A stretch of 64,000 bases of DNA from Dermacentor variabilis. Taxonomy: Eukaryota > Arthropoda > Arachnida > Ixodida > Ixodidae. Positions 9,893-19,436 of the stretch are shown piece by piece (the first letter of the stretch is position 1; each line of letters begins with the position of its first letter). The DNA lies in contig NC_134570.1 of assembly GCF_050947875.1 (NCBI RefSeq), positions 242,164,584 through 242,228,583 of the forward strand. Reading direction: 5' to 3'. Both the position numbers and the translations under genes were made by a program. The notes below the pieces were generated by a model. The model had not been told where the DNA came from. It saw nothing but the letters and a program-made list of their open reading frames with translations, and did not search any database.

Positions 9893-11793
9893 ACCTCCAC
9901 TGTGATGGGATATGTACGTGCTCTTCCGTATGGATTGAATGATGGATGTGTAGTCGGGCAAGGAGACGGCGACCCAACGGCGTTTTAGAGAATCTCGTGT
10001 ATTGGTTCATCAAGTGTGCCTCTCGCAGCTCCTTAAAGGTGTTCACCATCCCCAGGCCCAGGAGGCGCAGGTTGGAGGTACTGACCGGGAGTTAGAGGGC
10101 ACGCTTGTAGATTTTACGGAGAATGACTTCGAGTGTATTCTCGTCAAATTTGCGTAGGTGGAGGTATGGAGCCGAGTAAAGGGCTCGACTGGTTACAAAT
10201 GCATGCGCCAGCCGCAAGGCGTCTTTGCAACGTAACCCCCTGCGCTTGTTCGAAACCCGGCGGACCATCCGGCGCACCTGGTCCCCCACCTTACGCAATT
10301 TGGCCAATGCTGTGTCAGCTTTTCGATTTTTGTGAATAAAGAGCCCCAGTACTCGGATCTCGTCGTGTTCGGGTATGGGTCCACTTTTAAGGGAGAGGTC
10401 GATTTTGGTGGTGCACTTTGTTGAGGGGAGTATGTGCACAAATTCAGATTTGGACGGGGAGCACTGAAGGCCGCATCGACGGGCATAGTTGTCTACCATG
10501 ACTCCTACCGGTGTCTACGATTTCTCCTACCGAGCCGTGTTTAGCCCAGGTGGTGATGTCGGCATACAGCGCGTGCTGGATGCCGTCGACCCTCGCCAGC
10601 TGAGCGGGAAGTTTCATCGTTGACAAATTGAATAGGAGGGGCGAGAGGACCGCTCCCTGCGGGGTCCCTCCCGTGCCTAATTGGTATGGGCCGTGTTCGC
10701 TGTCCTGAATCCGAATGTATGATTGTCGGTCAGTGAGAAATTGCCTAATGTGGTTAAAGGTGTTTCGGCCGCAATCTGTTTGGGAAAGATGTGTTAGAAT
10801 AATTTCGTGGGTCACATTGTCAAAGGCCCCCTTCAAATCCAAAGCGAGTACTACTTTGTCACTTAGGGGATATTCGATCGGGTCTAGAATTTCTCGGTCA
10901 AGTTGAAGTAAGACATCCTGTGCGGACCGGTGTGGGCGGAACCCGAACATGGTGTCTGCGAAAACATTTTTGTTCTCCAGAAACTCAGACAGCCTGTCGC
11001 GCACCATCGTCTCCATTAATTTTCCCACAAGAAGTAAGGGAGATGGGGCGGAGGTTGTCTTTGTTGATGGCTTTACCAGCTTTGGGAATGAAGGTGACCA
11101 GAGTGGTCTTCCAATCAATTGGGAGGGGTTTCTCCCCGGTCCAAATGGAGTTCATGTAAGCGAGGAGTGTGGAGTAGGCAGAGTCGGGAAGGTTGGCAAG
11201 TAATTTGACTGTAATTTTATCCCGTCCCGGTGCCGTTCCTCGCTTCATTTTTGCTAGGCCCGCCTTCAGGTCGTGCAGCTGGAACGGTTGGTCCATCTCC
11301 GCGTTCTCGGAACCTGCAAACGAGTACGCGGGCCCTCGGGGGTCCTGCTGAGTACAGAGGTATTGATCTCGGAGTTTGCATGCCAATTTTGAAGTGTCTC
11401 CATCGAAGCAGTGAATGGCTCGTTGGAGATGTTTTTGTGTTTCTGCACGAGTTTGGCTGGGGCCGATTAGGGCGCGGAGGAGGCACCACGTACTCCGGCT
11501 GGACATTTGGTGCGCGGCCGTGTTGCATCGGTCCACCCAGTTAGAGTCAGCGAGTTGGGCCGCGTACTCTGCCGCTCGTTGGGTGAGCTCAGCGATGCGA
11601 ATTTTGAGTTTCCGATTGTGTTTTTGCCGGCGCCATCGGCGGACAAGGCTGTGCCGGGCCTCCCAGAGGGGAAGGAGGTGGTCGTCCACCTCCGGCGTCG
11701 CCTCCGAGAGTTGAATTTGGGTTTCCGTGGAGCGAAGGGCGGAAACCAATTCCTGGGTACCCTTGCTCCTGAATGGGGGTCGAGTTGGTGTAT
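9893..11793 (-). mobile_element. LINE-A part 2 (reverse transcriptase)
   Basis: Middle section of LINE-A, bounded by E1 (target duplicate ACCT at 9,893-9,896) and E2 (target duplicate GTAT at 11,790-11,793). It carries the link from endonuclease to RT, the RT itself and the segment leading to RNase H. Together with 18,533-19,885 and 2,720-3,658 it makes an element of about 4.2 kb, essentially full length. Confidence 0.88.
10092..11790 (-). pseudogene. LINE-A reverse transcriptase (frameshifted)
   Basis: Reading right to left: a basic linker, then RT motifs including GTAPGRDKIT (about 11,240), NLRPISLTSCGK (about 11,030), a frame change near 11,020, GFRPHRSAQDVLL, LALDLKGAFDNV, GGTPQGAVLSPLLF and the catalytic region HALYADITTW at about 10,570-10,545. 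The family signature is Y-A-D-D; one Asp codon has been lost in frame, so the enzyme would be dead. Another frame change follows near 10,505, then the thumb region (LQCSPSKSEFV, VLGLFIHKN) to 10,092. The fragment at 10,049-9,893 continues toward RNase H. The endonuclease-RT-RNase H order supports the I group of non-LTR elements. Confidence 0.82.
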
Positions 11794-12541
11794 TGTTTGA
11801 ATCCCACCGATGGCAACGGTTGTTGTGGTCGCACCGATGGTACGACCTGTTGGGAACTCGGCGCTGACGCCCGTTGTTGCACCTGGGTCGCAAGCCCCAA
11901 GGGTAGCGTTGGCCTGGCGGCCTGGGGTACAACTGGAAGCATCCGAAGGTCCCGGCAAAGCATGAGTCGACTGGTAACAATAAAACAACTTGTTTATTTT
12001 AACATCGCAAAGAGTTGGCGGTCAGGTTGACCGAAGTAGAGAGACGGGAGAGCACTTTACTCAACAGAAGAAATCGGAGCCCTCTTTTTTGCGTCCGGGG
12101 GCAGCTGTTTTTATACTCTCGCAGTTGAGGGCAAGAAGGAACCCCTCAATAGACGAGCACGTGATTGTACAATGAGATAAGGTGACGCATACTGTCGTGG
12201 CGCCGCCGGTCGGGCACAAAGACTGGGAGGAGAAGGTGACTTCTACTGTCGTATCGCCTCCGGTCGGGCACAATGGCTGGGAGGAGAAGGTGACTTCTAC
12301 TGTCGTATCGCCTCCGGTCGGGCACAATGGCTGGGAGGAGAAGGTGACCCCTGCTGTCGTATCGCCGCCGGTCGGGCACAATGGCACATACACTCACACA
12401 CGCACATGAAGACACGTGGCATCGGAACATGCCTGGACGCGCTTGGCGGGGAGCGTAGCGGCGACGCCGAACGGGCCAAAATGTCTGCCGCTTTGTTGCA
12501 GTCGCGCCGGCTAAACCGCGCGTCGTAGGCGAAACGTAACA
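11794..12541 (-). repeat. E2 3' LTR
   Basis: 748 bp; on the minus strand it runs TGTTACGTTTCGCC to GATTCAAACA. U3 carries about 3.6 copies of a 54-bp minisatellite (12,186-12,389; core GTCGGGCACAATGGCTGGG). TATAAAAA lies at 12,108-12,115 and an AATAAA signal near 11,994. Open frames in this stretch on either strand are by-products of the repeat. Confidence 0.92.
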
Positions 12542-13024
12542 GACCGCCCCGCCGGGGGAAGGAGATACCGATGGACAGGGGACTGCATCCGCTGTCCGGA
12601 GGGATGTCGCTCGATGATGCTCATAACCGAAGTCGGGCGTCCCTCGACGTTTCTTGAGCGCAGCGCACAGAGAAGGCCTCGTTCTCTCGTTCAGGTTCGC
12701 ACGGGACACTGCAAAGTGACTTCGGGAGAGTTCACATTTTTGTTCTCGTTCCCGGCAAGCGTTAGAACTACGCTGAAACTCAACCGCTCAGTCAGCAAGC
12801 ACGGCACAACCCTCACTAAGCCCTGCCAGGCTCTTTCCCCTTTTTTTACCACTGCCTAGTTCCTTACAGTAGTCTAGCATCACTCAGAACGCGTCCACAA
12901 ATTGGAAAATTGCACTAGAAAGCATATCATCACTTTGAAACACTAAACAAAAGCAATATGTTAAAAAATCCTGCCTCAGGAAGAAAAACATCAGTAACAA
13001 ACAATTTTGAGGCTGATTCCTACG

Positions 13025-16000
13025 TTAGGGGCTTCGACTTAAGCCATCGGCGTTACCGTTGAGACTCCCCTTTTTGTAAGGCACCTCAAAGGAATATTGT
13101 TGCAAAGCGAGGCTCCAGCGCTGGAGGCGGCCATTTTTGGGAGAGATGGTCTGCAGCCATTGGAGAGGGCAGTGATCCGTCTCAATGATAAACCTCGAGC
13201 CGGCTAGATAGCATGACAATTTCTGAACGGCCCACACGAGACATGCACACTCTTTCTCGGTGGCGCTATACGCCTGCTCACGACTGGTCAGCTTACGACT
13301 AGCATACAGGACGGGGTGTTCTACTTCTCCATTTTCCCGTTGGCACAGTACAACGCCCATGCCTCGCTCACTAGCATCGCACTGAACAACGAACCCTTTT
13401 GTATAGTCTGGCGATCGTAGCACAGGCTGGCTTGTTAGGGCACTCTTTAGGGCGCTAAAAGCTCTTTCCTTTGTCTCGTCCCAGACGACTGTTTGAGGCT
13501 CTGTTTTTCTTAGAGCATCCGTCAGGGGAGCCGCGATATCAGAGTACCTGGGGATGTACCTCTGATAGTAGCCGGCGACACCTAAGAACGACCGAATGTC
13601 GGTCTTCGTGCGTGGTTGTGGGAAGTCTCGCACAGCGGCCACCTTTATTTCAGAGGGGTGGCGACGACCCTGACCAATCACGTGACCGAGGTAGACAACC
13701 TCGGCCTGTGCTAACTGGCACTTAGGAGCCTTGACTGTCAAGCCCGCTTCGCGCAGGCGGGTTAGCACTGCCCGCAAGTGTGCCATATGCTCAGACCAGG
13801 ATGCGGAGAATATCGCTACGTCGTCTAGATACGGTAAAGCGAATTCTTGCTGTCCCCGCAACACTTTATCCATGAGGCTTGAAAAACAGTATGGCGCGTT
13901 CTTCAAACCAAAACTCAACACTTTAGGACGGAATGTTCCCATTGGTGAAATGAACGCCGCATACCTACTAGCCTCTTCTGTAAGTGGAACCTGCCAATAA
14001 CCCCTGACAAGATCTAGGGTGGAAATAAACTGAGCGCTACTAACTTTCTCAAGGCGCTCCTCGATGTTAGGGATCGGATAAATTTGATCCTTAGTGATGG
14101 AATTAAGCCTGCGGTAGTCGACGCAAGGACGAGGTTCCTTGCCCGGTACCTCAACTAAAATCAAAGGGGAGGTATAATCACTCTCACCTGCCTCAATAAC
14201 ACCGAGCTGTAGCATTTTCTTTACCTCAGCCTCCATAATATCGCTCTGGCGGGGTGACACCCGATACGCCTTGGATCGTAGTGGCTCTGGGGAGGTAAGT
14301 TTTATATCATGAGTAAGGACAGAAGTCCTACCAGGCCTCTCAGAGAACAGACCTTGAAACTCTTGTAAGAGCTGGTGTAGTTCGGTTTTCTGCTCACGCG
14401 ACAGCGATGCTCCACTGACTAAGTCACTAATGACTTGACCGGTGTCTTCCCTGTTCGTCACTGAGCCTAGTCCCGGAAGCTCGACCGGAAGCTCCTCAGG
14501 AACGTTTACCATCATGCACACCACTGCTTCCCGTTGTTTATAGGGTTTGAGCAGATTACAGTGGTAAACTTGCTGTGTTTTCCGCTTTCCTGGCAGACTC
14601 ACCACGTAGTTAACGTCCGACAGTTTCTGAACAATTCGTGCTGGGCCCTCCCACTGCACGTCTAGTTTGTTGTTTAGCGATGTGCGCAATATCATGACCT
14701 CATCGCCCACCTCAAAACGACGGGCCCTGGCTGTCCGATCATAATAAACCTTGGCCCTCTGCTGGGCCTTTGCCATTGCTTCACCTGACAACTCCTGTGC
14801 CCTTCTTAAGCGTTCGAGGAGCTTAAGCACGTACTCCACCACGACTGGGTCGTCGCCCCTGCCTTCCCACGATTCTCGAAGCATGCGAAGCGGAGACCGA
14901 AGCGAGCGACCGTACACCAGCTCAGCTGGCGAAAACCCCGTAGCCGCATGCGGCGCGGTCCTTAATGCAAACATCACCCCAGGCAGACACAGCTCCCAGT
15001 CAGTTCGATGTTCAAAACACAATGCTCTCAACACGCGCTTCATGACGGAGTGGAGCTTCTCAACGGAATTCGACTGTGGGTGGTACACTGAGCTGTGTAG
15101 CAGCTTTACCCCACACCTTTCGAGAAAAGTTGTCGTCAAAGCGCTAGTAAACACTGTGCCCTGATCTGATTGGATTTCCGCAGGAAAACCAACTCGCGCA
15201 AATATGGACAGTAGTGCATTGACTATCTCAACTGAGCTGAGTTCTTTAAGCGGCACTGCTTCAGGGAACTTTGTCGCTGGGCAGATCACAGTCAAAATGT
15301 GTCTGTACCCCGTGGCTGTTACCGGCAGAGGTCCCACTGTATCAATAACGAGCCGTCTAAAAGGCTCCGTAATGATAGGTACCAATTTCAACGGCGCCCT
15401 TGATTTGTCCCCTGGTTTGCCCACCCGCTGACAAGTGTCACATGTCCTCACGAAATGGTTTGCGTCCCGAAAACACCCTGGCCAATAGTACTCTTGCAAG
15501 AGACGGTCCTTAGTTTTCTTAACTCCTAGGTGTCCGGACCACGAACCCCCGTGCGACAAGCGCAACAGATGCTGACGATAGCATTGAGGAACGATCAGCT
15601 GATCGAACTCCACTCCTCTGCGGTCTAGATACTTCCGGTACAGGACTCCACCTCTTTCCACAAAACGCGCATTTTTCCTGGCGATACCTTCCTTGACATT
15701 GCAGCGAATGTTTTCTAGGCTGCCATCCTTCTTTTGCTCGGCTATCAAAGCCGACCGGCTGACTTTTAGCAACCTATCAAGTCCGTCTGACGTAGGCGCG
15801 ATGAGCAAATCTGTAGATAGCTCTTCTAACTTTCCCGTGTCGGGAATTTCCTCTCCAGTATCTGGTGCCTTTAACGTTACAGACTCAATTTGATTCAGTT
15901 CGGGCGTGCTCTGAATATCGGCTTGCTGCGCCTCTGACCCTTTTTCATTGTTTGATAACGTCGGCCCCGCAACTACCGCCTTTGCAGCGAGCTCCCGAAC

Positions 16001-16159
16001 CTTCGATCTGGTTAAGGCCTGAACACTAGCTTCACCAAACAAAAGCCCCTTCTCGCGCAGGAGGTGATCGGACCTGTTTGAAAATAGGTACGGGTACTGG
16101 GGGGGGCAGCATAGATGACACTGCGGCCTCCGTCTCAAGCGCTCCGAAAGGTCCTTCAA
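13025..16159 (-). CDS. pol: E2 pol: integrase, reverse transcriptase, RNase H
   Basis: Open for 1,044 codons; genuine homology starts after the C8 run (about residue 20, QYPYLFSNRS). Integrase: zinc ligands H203, H210, C240, C243; catalytic D273, D332, E367; GPY-like module about 500-520. RT: CVDYRRLN about 679-686, STLDLVRGYWQVP about 714-726, catalytic YLDD 777-780. RNase H: D928, E970, D995, D1038, ending NADGLSRSP. No chromodomain or env follows. Integrase sits upstream of RT, as in Ty1/copia, but the protein sequence is Ty3-type. All catalytic residues are present, so the enzyme could be functional if expressed across the gag-pol frame change. Confidence 0.92.
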   Translation of the reverse strand: MKDLSERLRRRPQCHLCCPPQYPYLFSNRSDHLLREKGLLFGEASVQALTRSKVRELAAKAVVAGPTLSNNEKGSEAQQADIQSTPELNQIESVTLKAPDTGEEIPDTGKLEELSTDLLIAPTSDGLDRLLKVSRSALIAEQKKDGSLENIRCNVKEGIARKNARFVERGGVLYRKYLDRRGVEFDQLIVPQCYRQHLLRLSHGGSWSGHLGVKKTKDRLLQEYYWPGCFRDANHFVRTCDTCQRVGKPGDKSRAPLKLVPIITEPFRRLVIDTVGPLPVTATGYRHILTVICPATKFPEAVPLKELSSVEIVNALLSIFARVGFPAEIQSDQGTVFTSALTTTFLERCGVKLLHSSVYHPQSNSVEKLHSVMKRVLRALCFEHRTDWELCLPGVMFALRTAPHAATGFSPAELVYGRSLRSPLRMLRESWEGRGDDPVVVEYVLKLLERLRRAQELSGEAMAKAQQRAKVYYDRTARARRFEVGDEVMILRTSLNNKLDVQWEGPARIVQKLSDVNYVVSLPGKRKTQQVYHCNLLKPYKQREAVVCMMVNVPEELPVELPGLGSVTNREDTGQVISDLVSGASLSREQKTELHQLLQEFQGLFSERPGRTSVLTHDIKLTSPEPLRSKAYRVSPRQSDIMEAEVKKMLQLGVIEAGESDYTSPLILVEVPGKEPRPCVDYRRLNSITKDQIYPIPNIEERLEKVSSAQFISTLDLVRGYWQVPLTEEASRYAAFISPMGTFRPKVLSFGLKNAPYCFSSLMDKVLRGQQEFALPYLDDVAIFSASWSEHMAHLRAVLTRLREAGLTVKAPKCQLAQAEVVYLGHVIGQGRRHPSEIKVAAVRDFPQPRTKTDIRSFLGVAGYYQRYIPRYSDIAAPLTDALRKTEPQTVVWDETKERAFSALKSALTSQPVLRSPDYTKGFVVQCDASERGMGVVLCQRENGEVEHPVLYASRKLTSREQAYSATEKECACLVWAVQKLSCYLAGSRFIIETDHCPLQWLQTISPKNGRLQRWSLALQQYSFEVPYKKGSLNGNADGLSRSP

Positions 16160-17471
16160 TAAGCACTTTTGCTACCGGCAGACACACGCTATGAGCTTCC
16201 ACGGCTTGCTTGATCCATGCGCACTCGCCCGTGAACATATGGGGTTCTACGTAAGACGGGTGAACTACATCCATTGTAGCTGCGGAATCGCGAAGCACTC
16301 GGCACTCTTTCCCGTTCACGAGGAGGTCTCGCATGTAAGGCTCGAGAAGCTTCATGTTCTCGTCAGTGCTGCATAATGAAAAAAACACAACTTTTGGTGT
16401 TGTTTCCGGACACTGCGCCGAAAAGTGACCCGGCTTCTGGCACGTATAACACACGCGCGCTTGCCTCATCTCGAACCGCTTTCTGCGTTCGGCTTCGGCT
16501 GCCGCCGTCTCTTTACGCTTGGTCGGACTGCTTTCACTCGCATCCTCACTACGCGTGTTCCCCTTTGCTCTCATGGGTGTGAACTTCGGCCTCTCAAACT
16601 TCGAGCCAAATTCACCCTTTTGACCGTCCTTAGCTCCGCGAGCCCGACGCGTCACAAACTCCTCGGCTAGCTCAGCGGCTTTAGCCACCGTACAAACGTC
16701 TGGCCTATCCAAGACCCAGTACCGCACGTTCTCAGGTAACCGACTATAAAACTGTTCTAGCCCAAAACACTGCAGAACTTTATCGTGGTCACCAAACGCT
16801 TTCTCTTCTTTGAGCCACTCCTGCATGTTTGACATTAGCTTGTAGGCAAACTCTGTATATGACTCATTCTTGCCTTTCTCATTTTCCCGAAACTTCCGAC
16901 GGAACGCCTCCGCTGACAGCCGGTACTTTTTTAGCAGACTCGATTTCACTTTGTCGAAATCCTCTGCCTCCTCTCTATCCAAGCGAGCGACTACGTCGGC
17001 CGCCTCGCCGGGTAACAAAGTGAGCAAGCGCTGTGGCCACGTTTCCCGAGAGAACCCCTGCTTCTCGCACGTTCGCTCAAAGTTAACCAGGAACAAACCA
17101 ATGTCCTCTCCAAGCTTAAACGGCCGCATCAGGTCAGTCATTTTGAACAATACGCGTTCTCCTGCACCGTGTGCCTGACTTCCATTACGAGCGCGTTCGA
17201 TCTCTATTTCGAGACGCTTCATTTCCAAAGCGTGTTGACGGTCACGCTCTTGTTGCTCTCGCTCTTTCTGTTCTTTAAGTTCGCGCTCTTGTCTTTTTGC
17301 AGTCTCCCTCTCCTCAATGGTCTCAAGGCATTCCGACAGCTCGTCATCCTCAGCTTCTAACTCAAGAATAGCCCTTAGCAGTTCAGGTTTTCTTAGTTTG
17401 TCTGAGACATCCAGACCCAACTCTCTTGCAAGCTCCAGCAATTTCGGTTTGCGCAACGACTTCAAATCCAT
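16032..17471 (-). CDS. gag: E2 gag-protease polyprotein
   Basis: 479 residues from ATG at 17,471. Residues 1-38 are a SAP-like motif (KPKLLELARELGLDV, KPELLRAILE). Residues 45-95 are a charged coiled coil. Residues 111-276 are a capsid resembling the SCAN domain (MRPFKLGEDIGLFLVNFE, LLPGEAADV, LPENVRYWVLDRPD, AAELAEEFVTRR). A CCHC knuckle lies at 341-354 (CYTCQKPGHFSAQC). A protease-like segment at 390-440 has Asp395-Ser-Ala in place of D-T/S-G. The last 22 residues, after the C8 run, are out of frame with pol. SCAN domains are known to derive from Gmr1-like gag, which fits the pol order. The SAP assignment is by pattern only. Confidence 0.85.
   Translation of the reverse strand: MDLKSLRKPKLLELARELGLDVSDKLRKPELLRAILELEAEDDELSECLETIEERETAKRQERELKEQKEREQQERDRQHALEMKRLEIEIERARNGSQAHGAGERVLFKMTDLMRPFKLGEDIGLFLVNFERTCEKQGFSRETWPQRLLTLLPGEAADVVARLDREEAEDFDKVKSSLLKKYRLSAEAFRRKFRENEKGKNESYTEFAYKLMSNMQEWLKEEKAFGDHDKVLQCFGLEQFYSRLPENVRYWVLDRPDVCTVAKAAELAEEFVTRRARGAKDGQKGEFGSKFERPKFTPMRAKGNTRSEDASESSPTKRKETAAAEAERRKRFEMRQARVCYTCQKPGHFSAQCPETTPKVVFFSLCSTDENMKLLEPYMRDLLVNGKECRVLRDSAATMDVVHPSYVEPHMFTGECAWIKQAVEAHSVCLPVAKVLIEGPFGALETEAAVSSMLPPPVPVPIFKQVRSPPAREGAFVW
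16099..16106 (-). promoter_or_regulatory. E2 gag-pol homopolymer frame junction (C8)
   Basis: Eight consecutive C on the coding strand, at the point where gag homology passes to pol homology in another frame. Seven or ten C would join the frames; E3 has nine. It may be a slippage site or simply a hotspot for indels. Confidence 0.5.
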
Positions 17472-17766
17472 GGCTGCTCTGAATGCTGCTTTCTCTACTG
17501 CTTACTATTGTCTTGCCGCAAACTAACCCGGCAGCAACGACAACCACAATTACCAGCTCTGTTTCTAACACTAACAAAAGCCTGGCAAAGCTCAGAAGAA
17601 GAAAGTCCCGCACTCACCAAACCTCGCAGCCAAGAGTTCAGCGCAGTCGTTCCGCTGCAGGCAACCAGTCATCACACAGGGCTCGTTGCACTGCTCCCGG
17701 ATCGTCGTTGAGCTGTTCAGCATACAGTCAACTGCATCTCTTCGCTGCTGGCCTCCGTTGTCGCGA

Positions 17767-17784
17767 TCTCACCGCTGGCAGACA
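17767..17784 (-). promoter_or_regulatory. E2 primer-binding site position
   Basis: TGTCTGCCAGCGGTGAGA, two bases inside the 5' LTR. It shares CAGCGGTGAGAT with the E1 site at the same position. Unlike E1 and E6 it starts TGT rather than TGG, so pairing to tRNA CCA would have a mismatch. The identical sequence is present in E3. Confidence 0.45.
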
Positions 17785-17786
17785 GT

Positions 17787-18532
17787 TGTTTGAATCCCAC
17801 CGATGGCAACGGTTGTTGTGGTCGCACCGATGGTACGACCTGTTGGGAACTCGGCGCTGACGCCCGTTGTTGCACCTGGGTCGCAAGCCCCAAGGGTAGC
17901 GTTGGCCTGGCGGCCTGGGGTACAACTGGAAGCATCCGAAGGTCCCGGCAAAGCATGAGTCGACTGGTAACAATAAAACAACTTGTTTATTTTAACATCG
18001 CAAAGAGTTGGCGGTCAGGTTGACCGAAGTAGAGAGACGGGAGAGCACTTTACTCAACAGAAGAAATCGGAGCCCTCTTTTTTCGTCCGGGGCAGCTGTT
18101 TTTATACTCTCGCAGTTGAGGGCAAGAAGGAACCCCTCAATAGACGAGCACGTGATTGTACAATGAGATAAGGTGACGCATACTGTCGTGGCGCCGCCGG
18201 TCGGGCACAAAGACTGGGAGGAGAAGGTGACTTCTACTGTCGTATCGCCTCCGGTCGGGCACAATGGCTGGGAGGAGAAGGTGACTTCTACTGTCGTATC
18301 GCCTCCGGTCGGGCACAATGGCTGGGAGGAGAAGGTGACCCCTGCTGTCGTATCGCCGCCGGTCGGGCACAATGGCACATACACTCACACACGCACATGA
18401 AGACACGTGGCATCGGAACATGCCTGGACGCGCTTGGCGGGGAGCGTAGCGGCGACGCCGAACGGGCCAAAATGTCTGCCGCTTTGTTGCAGTCGCGCCG
18501 GCTAAACCGCGCGTCGTAGGCGAAACGTAACA
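17787..18532 (-). repeat. E2 5' LTR
   Basis: 746 bp, matching the 3' copy except for two missing G residues near 18,087 and 18,092. It has the same 54-bp minisatellite array at 18,178-18,380. It is preceded on the minus strand by LINE-A endonuclease sequence and the target duplicate GTAT. Confidence 0.92.
18099..18106 (-). promoter_or_regulatory. E2 5' LTR TATA box
   Basis: TATAAAAA on the minus strand, downstream of the minisatellite and about 310 bp from the LTR's internal end. It is in the right place for the U3 promoter. It is conserved as TATAAAAG in E3 (48,196-48,203). Confidence 0.6.
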
Positions 18533-19342
18533 GTATGTTTGTCGGAATTTGGTCCAATCGGGCAATTTTGCCTGTGCGAAAGGTCTTGCCAATGGATGGG
18601 TGCGAATAGTTGTATTGAGTATGCAGTGGTCGCTACCGAGGGTTTCTTCGGTGTTGACCCAGTCTGCATATTGAATGTTTTTGGTGAGGGTAAGGTCCGG
18701 ACACGTGTCCCGGGTCACGGAGTTACCCACGCGAGTTGGGTGGGCAGTGTCGGTGTGGAGAGTAAGGCCCAGCGTGGACATAAGTTCTGCCAGCTTACGT
18801 CCACGTTTCTCTTCACGCACGTATCCCCAAAGTGTGCCGGGGGCGTTGAAATCGCCCACGATCACCAGGGGATCCCTGCCCGCAGCCTTTAAGGCGCGGC
18901 TAAAAAGGTCCGAGAATGTGATGTTGGCTAACTTAGGGGAACAATAAATGTTGAGAACGTGTAGTGGTGGGTCCTGTTTTCGTAGCGGAAGGAGGGTCAC
19001 CATCACGTGCGAGAATTCTGTTTTGAGGTCAAGGTCAACGAAGTTGGCCGTGTAACTTTTATGCACACAGATACAGGAGAGGGGGTCCTGCTGAAACGTG
19101 GTGTAATTTGTAAGTGTGGCGCCGCACCCTGGCTCCCGGAGGGCTACCACAGCAGGAAGGTGCTCAAATGTTGTGAGGAAGAATCGTAGGTTGGCCCGCT
19201 TAGCGTGGGCTTTGAAACCTCGACAGTTCCACTGGGTAATTAGGATGGGGATGGCCAATTTCGATCGGAGGAATTTCCTGAGTTTAGGGGTGCCCGCCAT
19301 GATCGGTAAGATTGGTAGGGGGTTGCGAAGACGACGTTCCAT
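18533..19342 (-). pseudogene. LINE-A ORF2 endonuclease domain
   Basis: AP-endonuclease-like domain: TQWNCRGFKAH, VVALREPG (catalytic Glu), VIVGDFNAPGTLWGY (GDFN) and GSDHCILNTTI (SDH). These motifs form the complete set for target nicking in non-LTR elements, and the domain itself is undamaged. The frame appears to continue to 18,137, but everything left of 18,533 is E2 LTR. The true continuation is at 11,793, after the E2 insertion, in the RT section. Confidence 0.85.
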
Positions 19343-19436
19343 CGCCAGTACTCACGGGGTGGGGAGCATCCTCCATTCCGGAGAGTGAGCAACTGTCTTC
19401 GTCATCGAAATCGAGTTGTCGTCGAAACATTTTGGG

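Larger units (their letters stand above)
11794..18532 (-). mobile_element. E2: Gmr1-like Ty3 LTR retrotransposon, nearly intact
   Basis: 6,739-bp insertion in LINE-A. LTRs of 748 and 746 bp (TG...CA on the minus strand) are flanked by the 4-bp duplication GTAT (11,790-11,793 and 18,533-18,536). Gag of 479 codons and pol of over 1,000 codons are both open. Pol order is protease (in gag), integrase, RT, RNase H. The LTRs differ only by two single-base indels seen by eye, so the insertion is very young. Gag and pol are in different frames, joined at a run of eight C (minus strand) at 16,099-16,106. It is a plausible source of proteins for defective relatives such as E1. Confidence 0.95.

Noticed and set aside
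10985..11980. 331-codon frame starting upstream of LINE-A RT
   Set aside because: The first about 60 codons (11,980-11,794) are E2 LTR read in the same frame; only the part left of 11,794 is LINE-A.
12186..12389. Regular 54-bp repeats considered as a CRISPR-like array
   Set aside because: Units are contiguous with no unique spacers, lie in LTR U3, and the genome is eukaryotic.
12061..12709. Open frames over the E2 LTR on both strands, with repeated Pro/Val or Arg-rich units (also at 18,137-18,400)
   Set aside because: They are products of the 54-bp minisatellite, whose length is a multiple of three.
18137..19342. 401-codon frame reading endonuclease into downstream sequence as one protein
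   Set aside because: Everything left of 18,533 is E2 LTR; the frame is a chimera made by the insertion.
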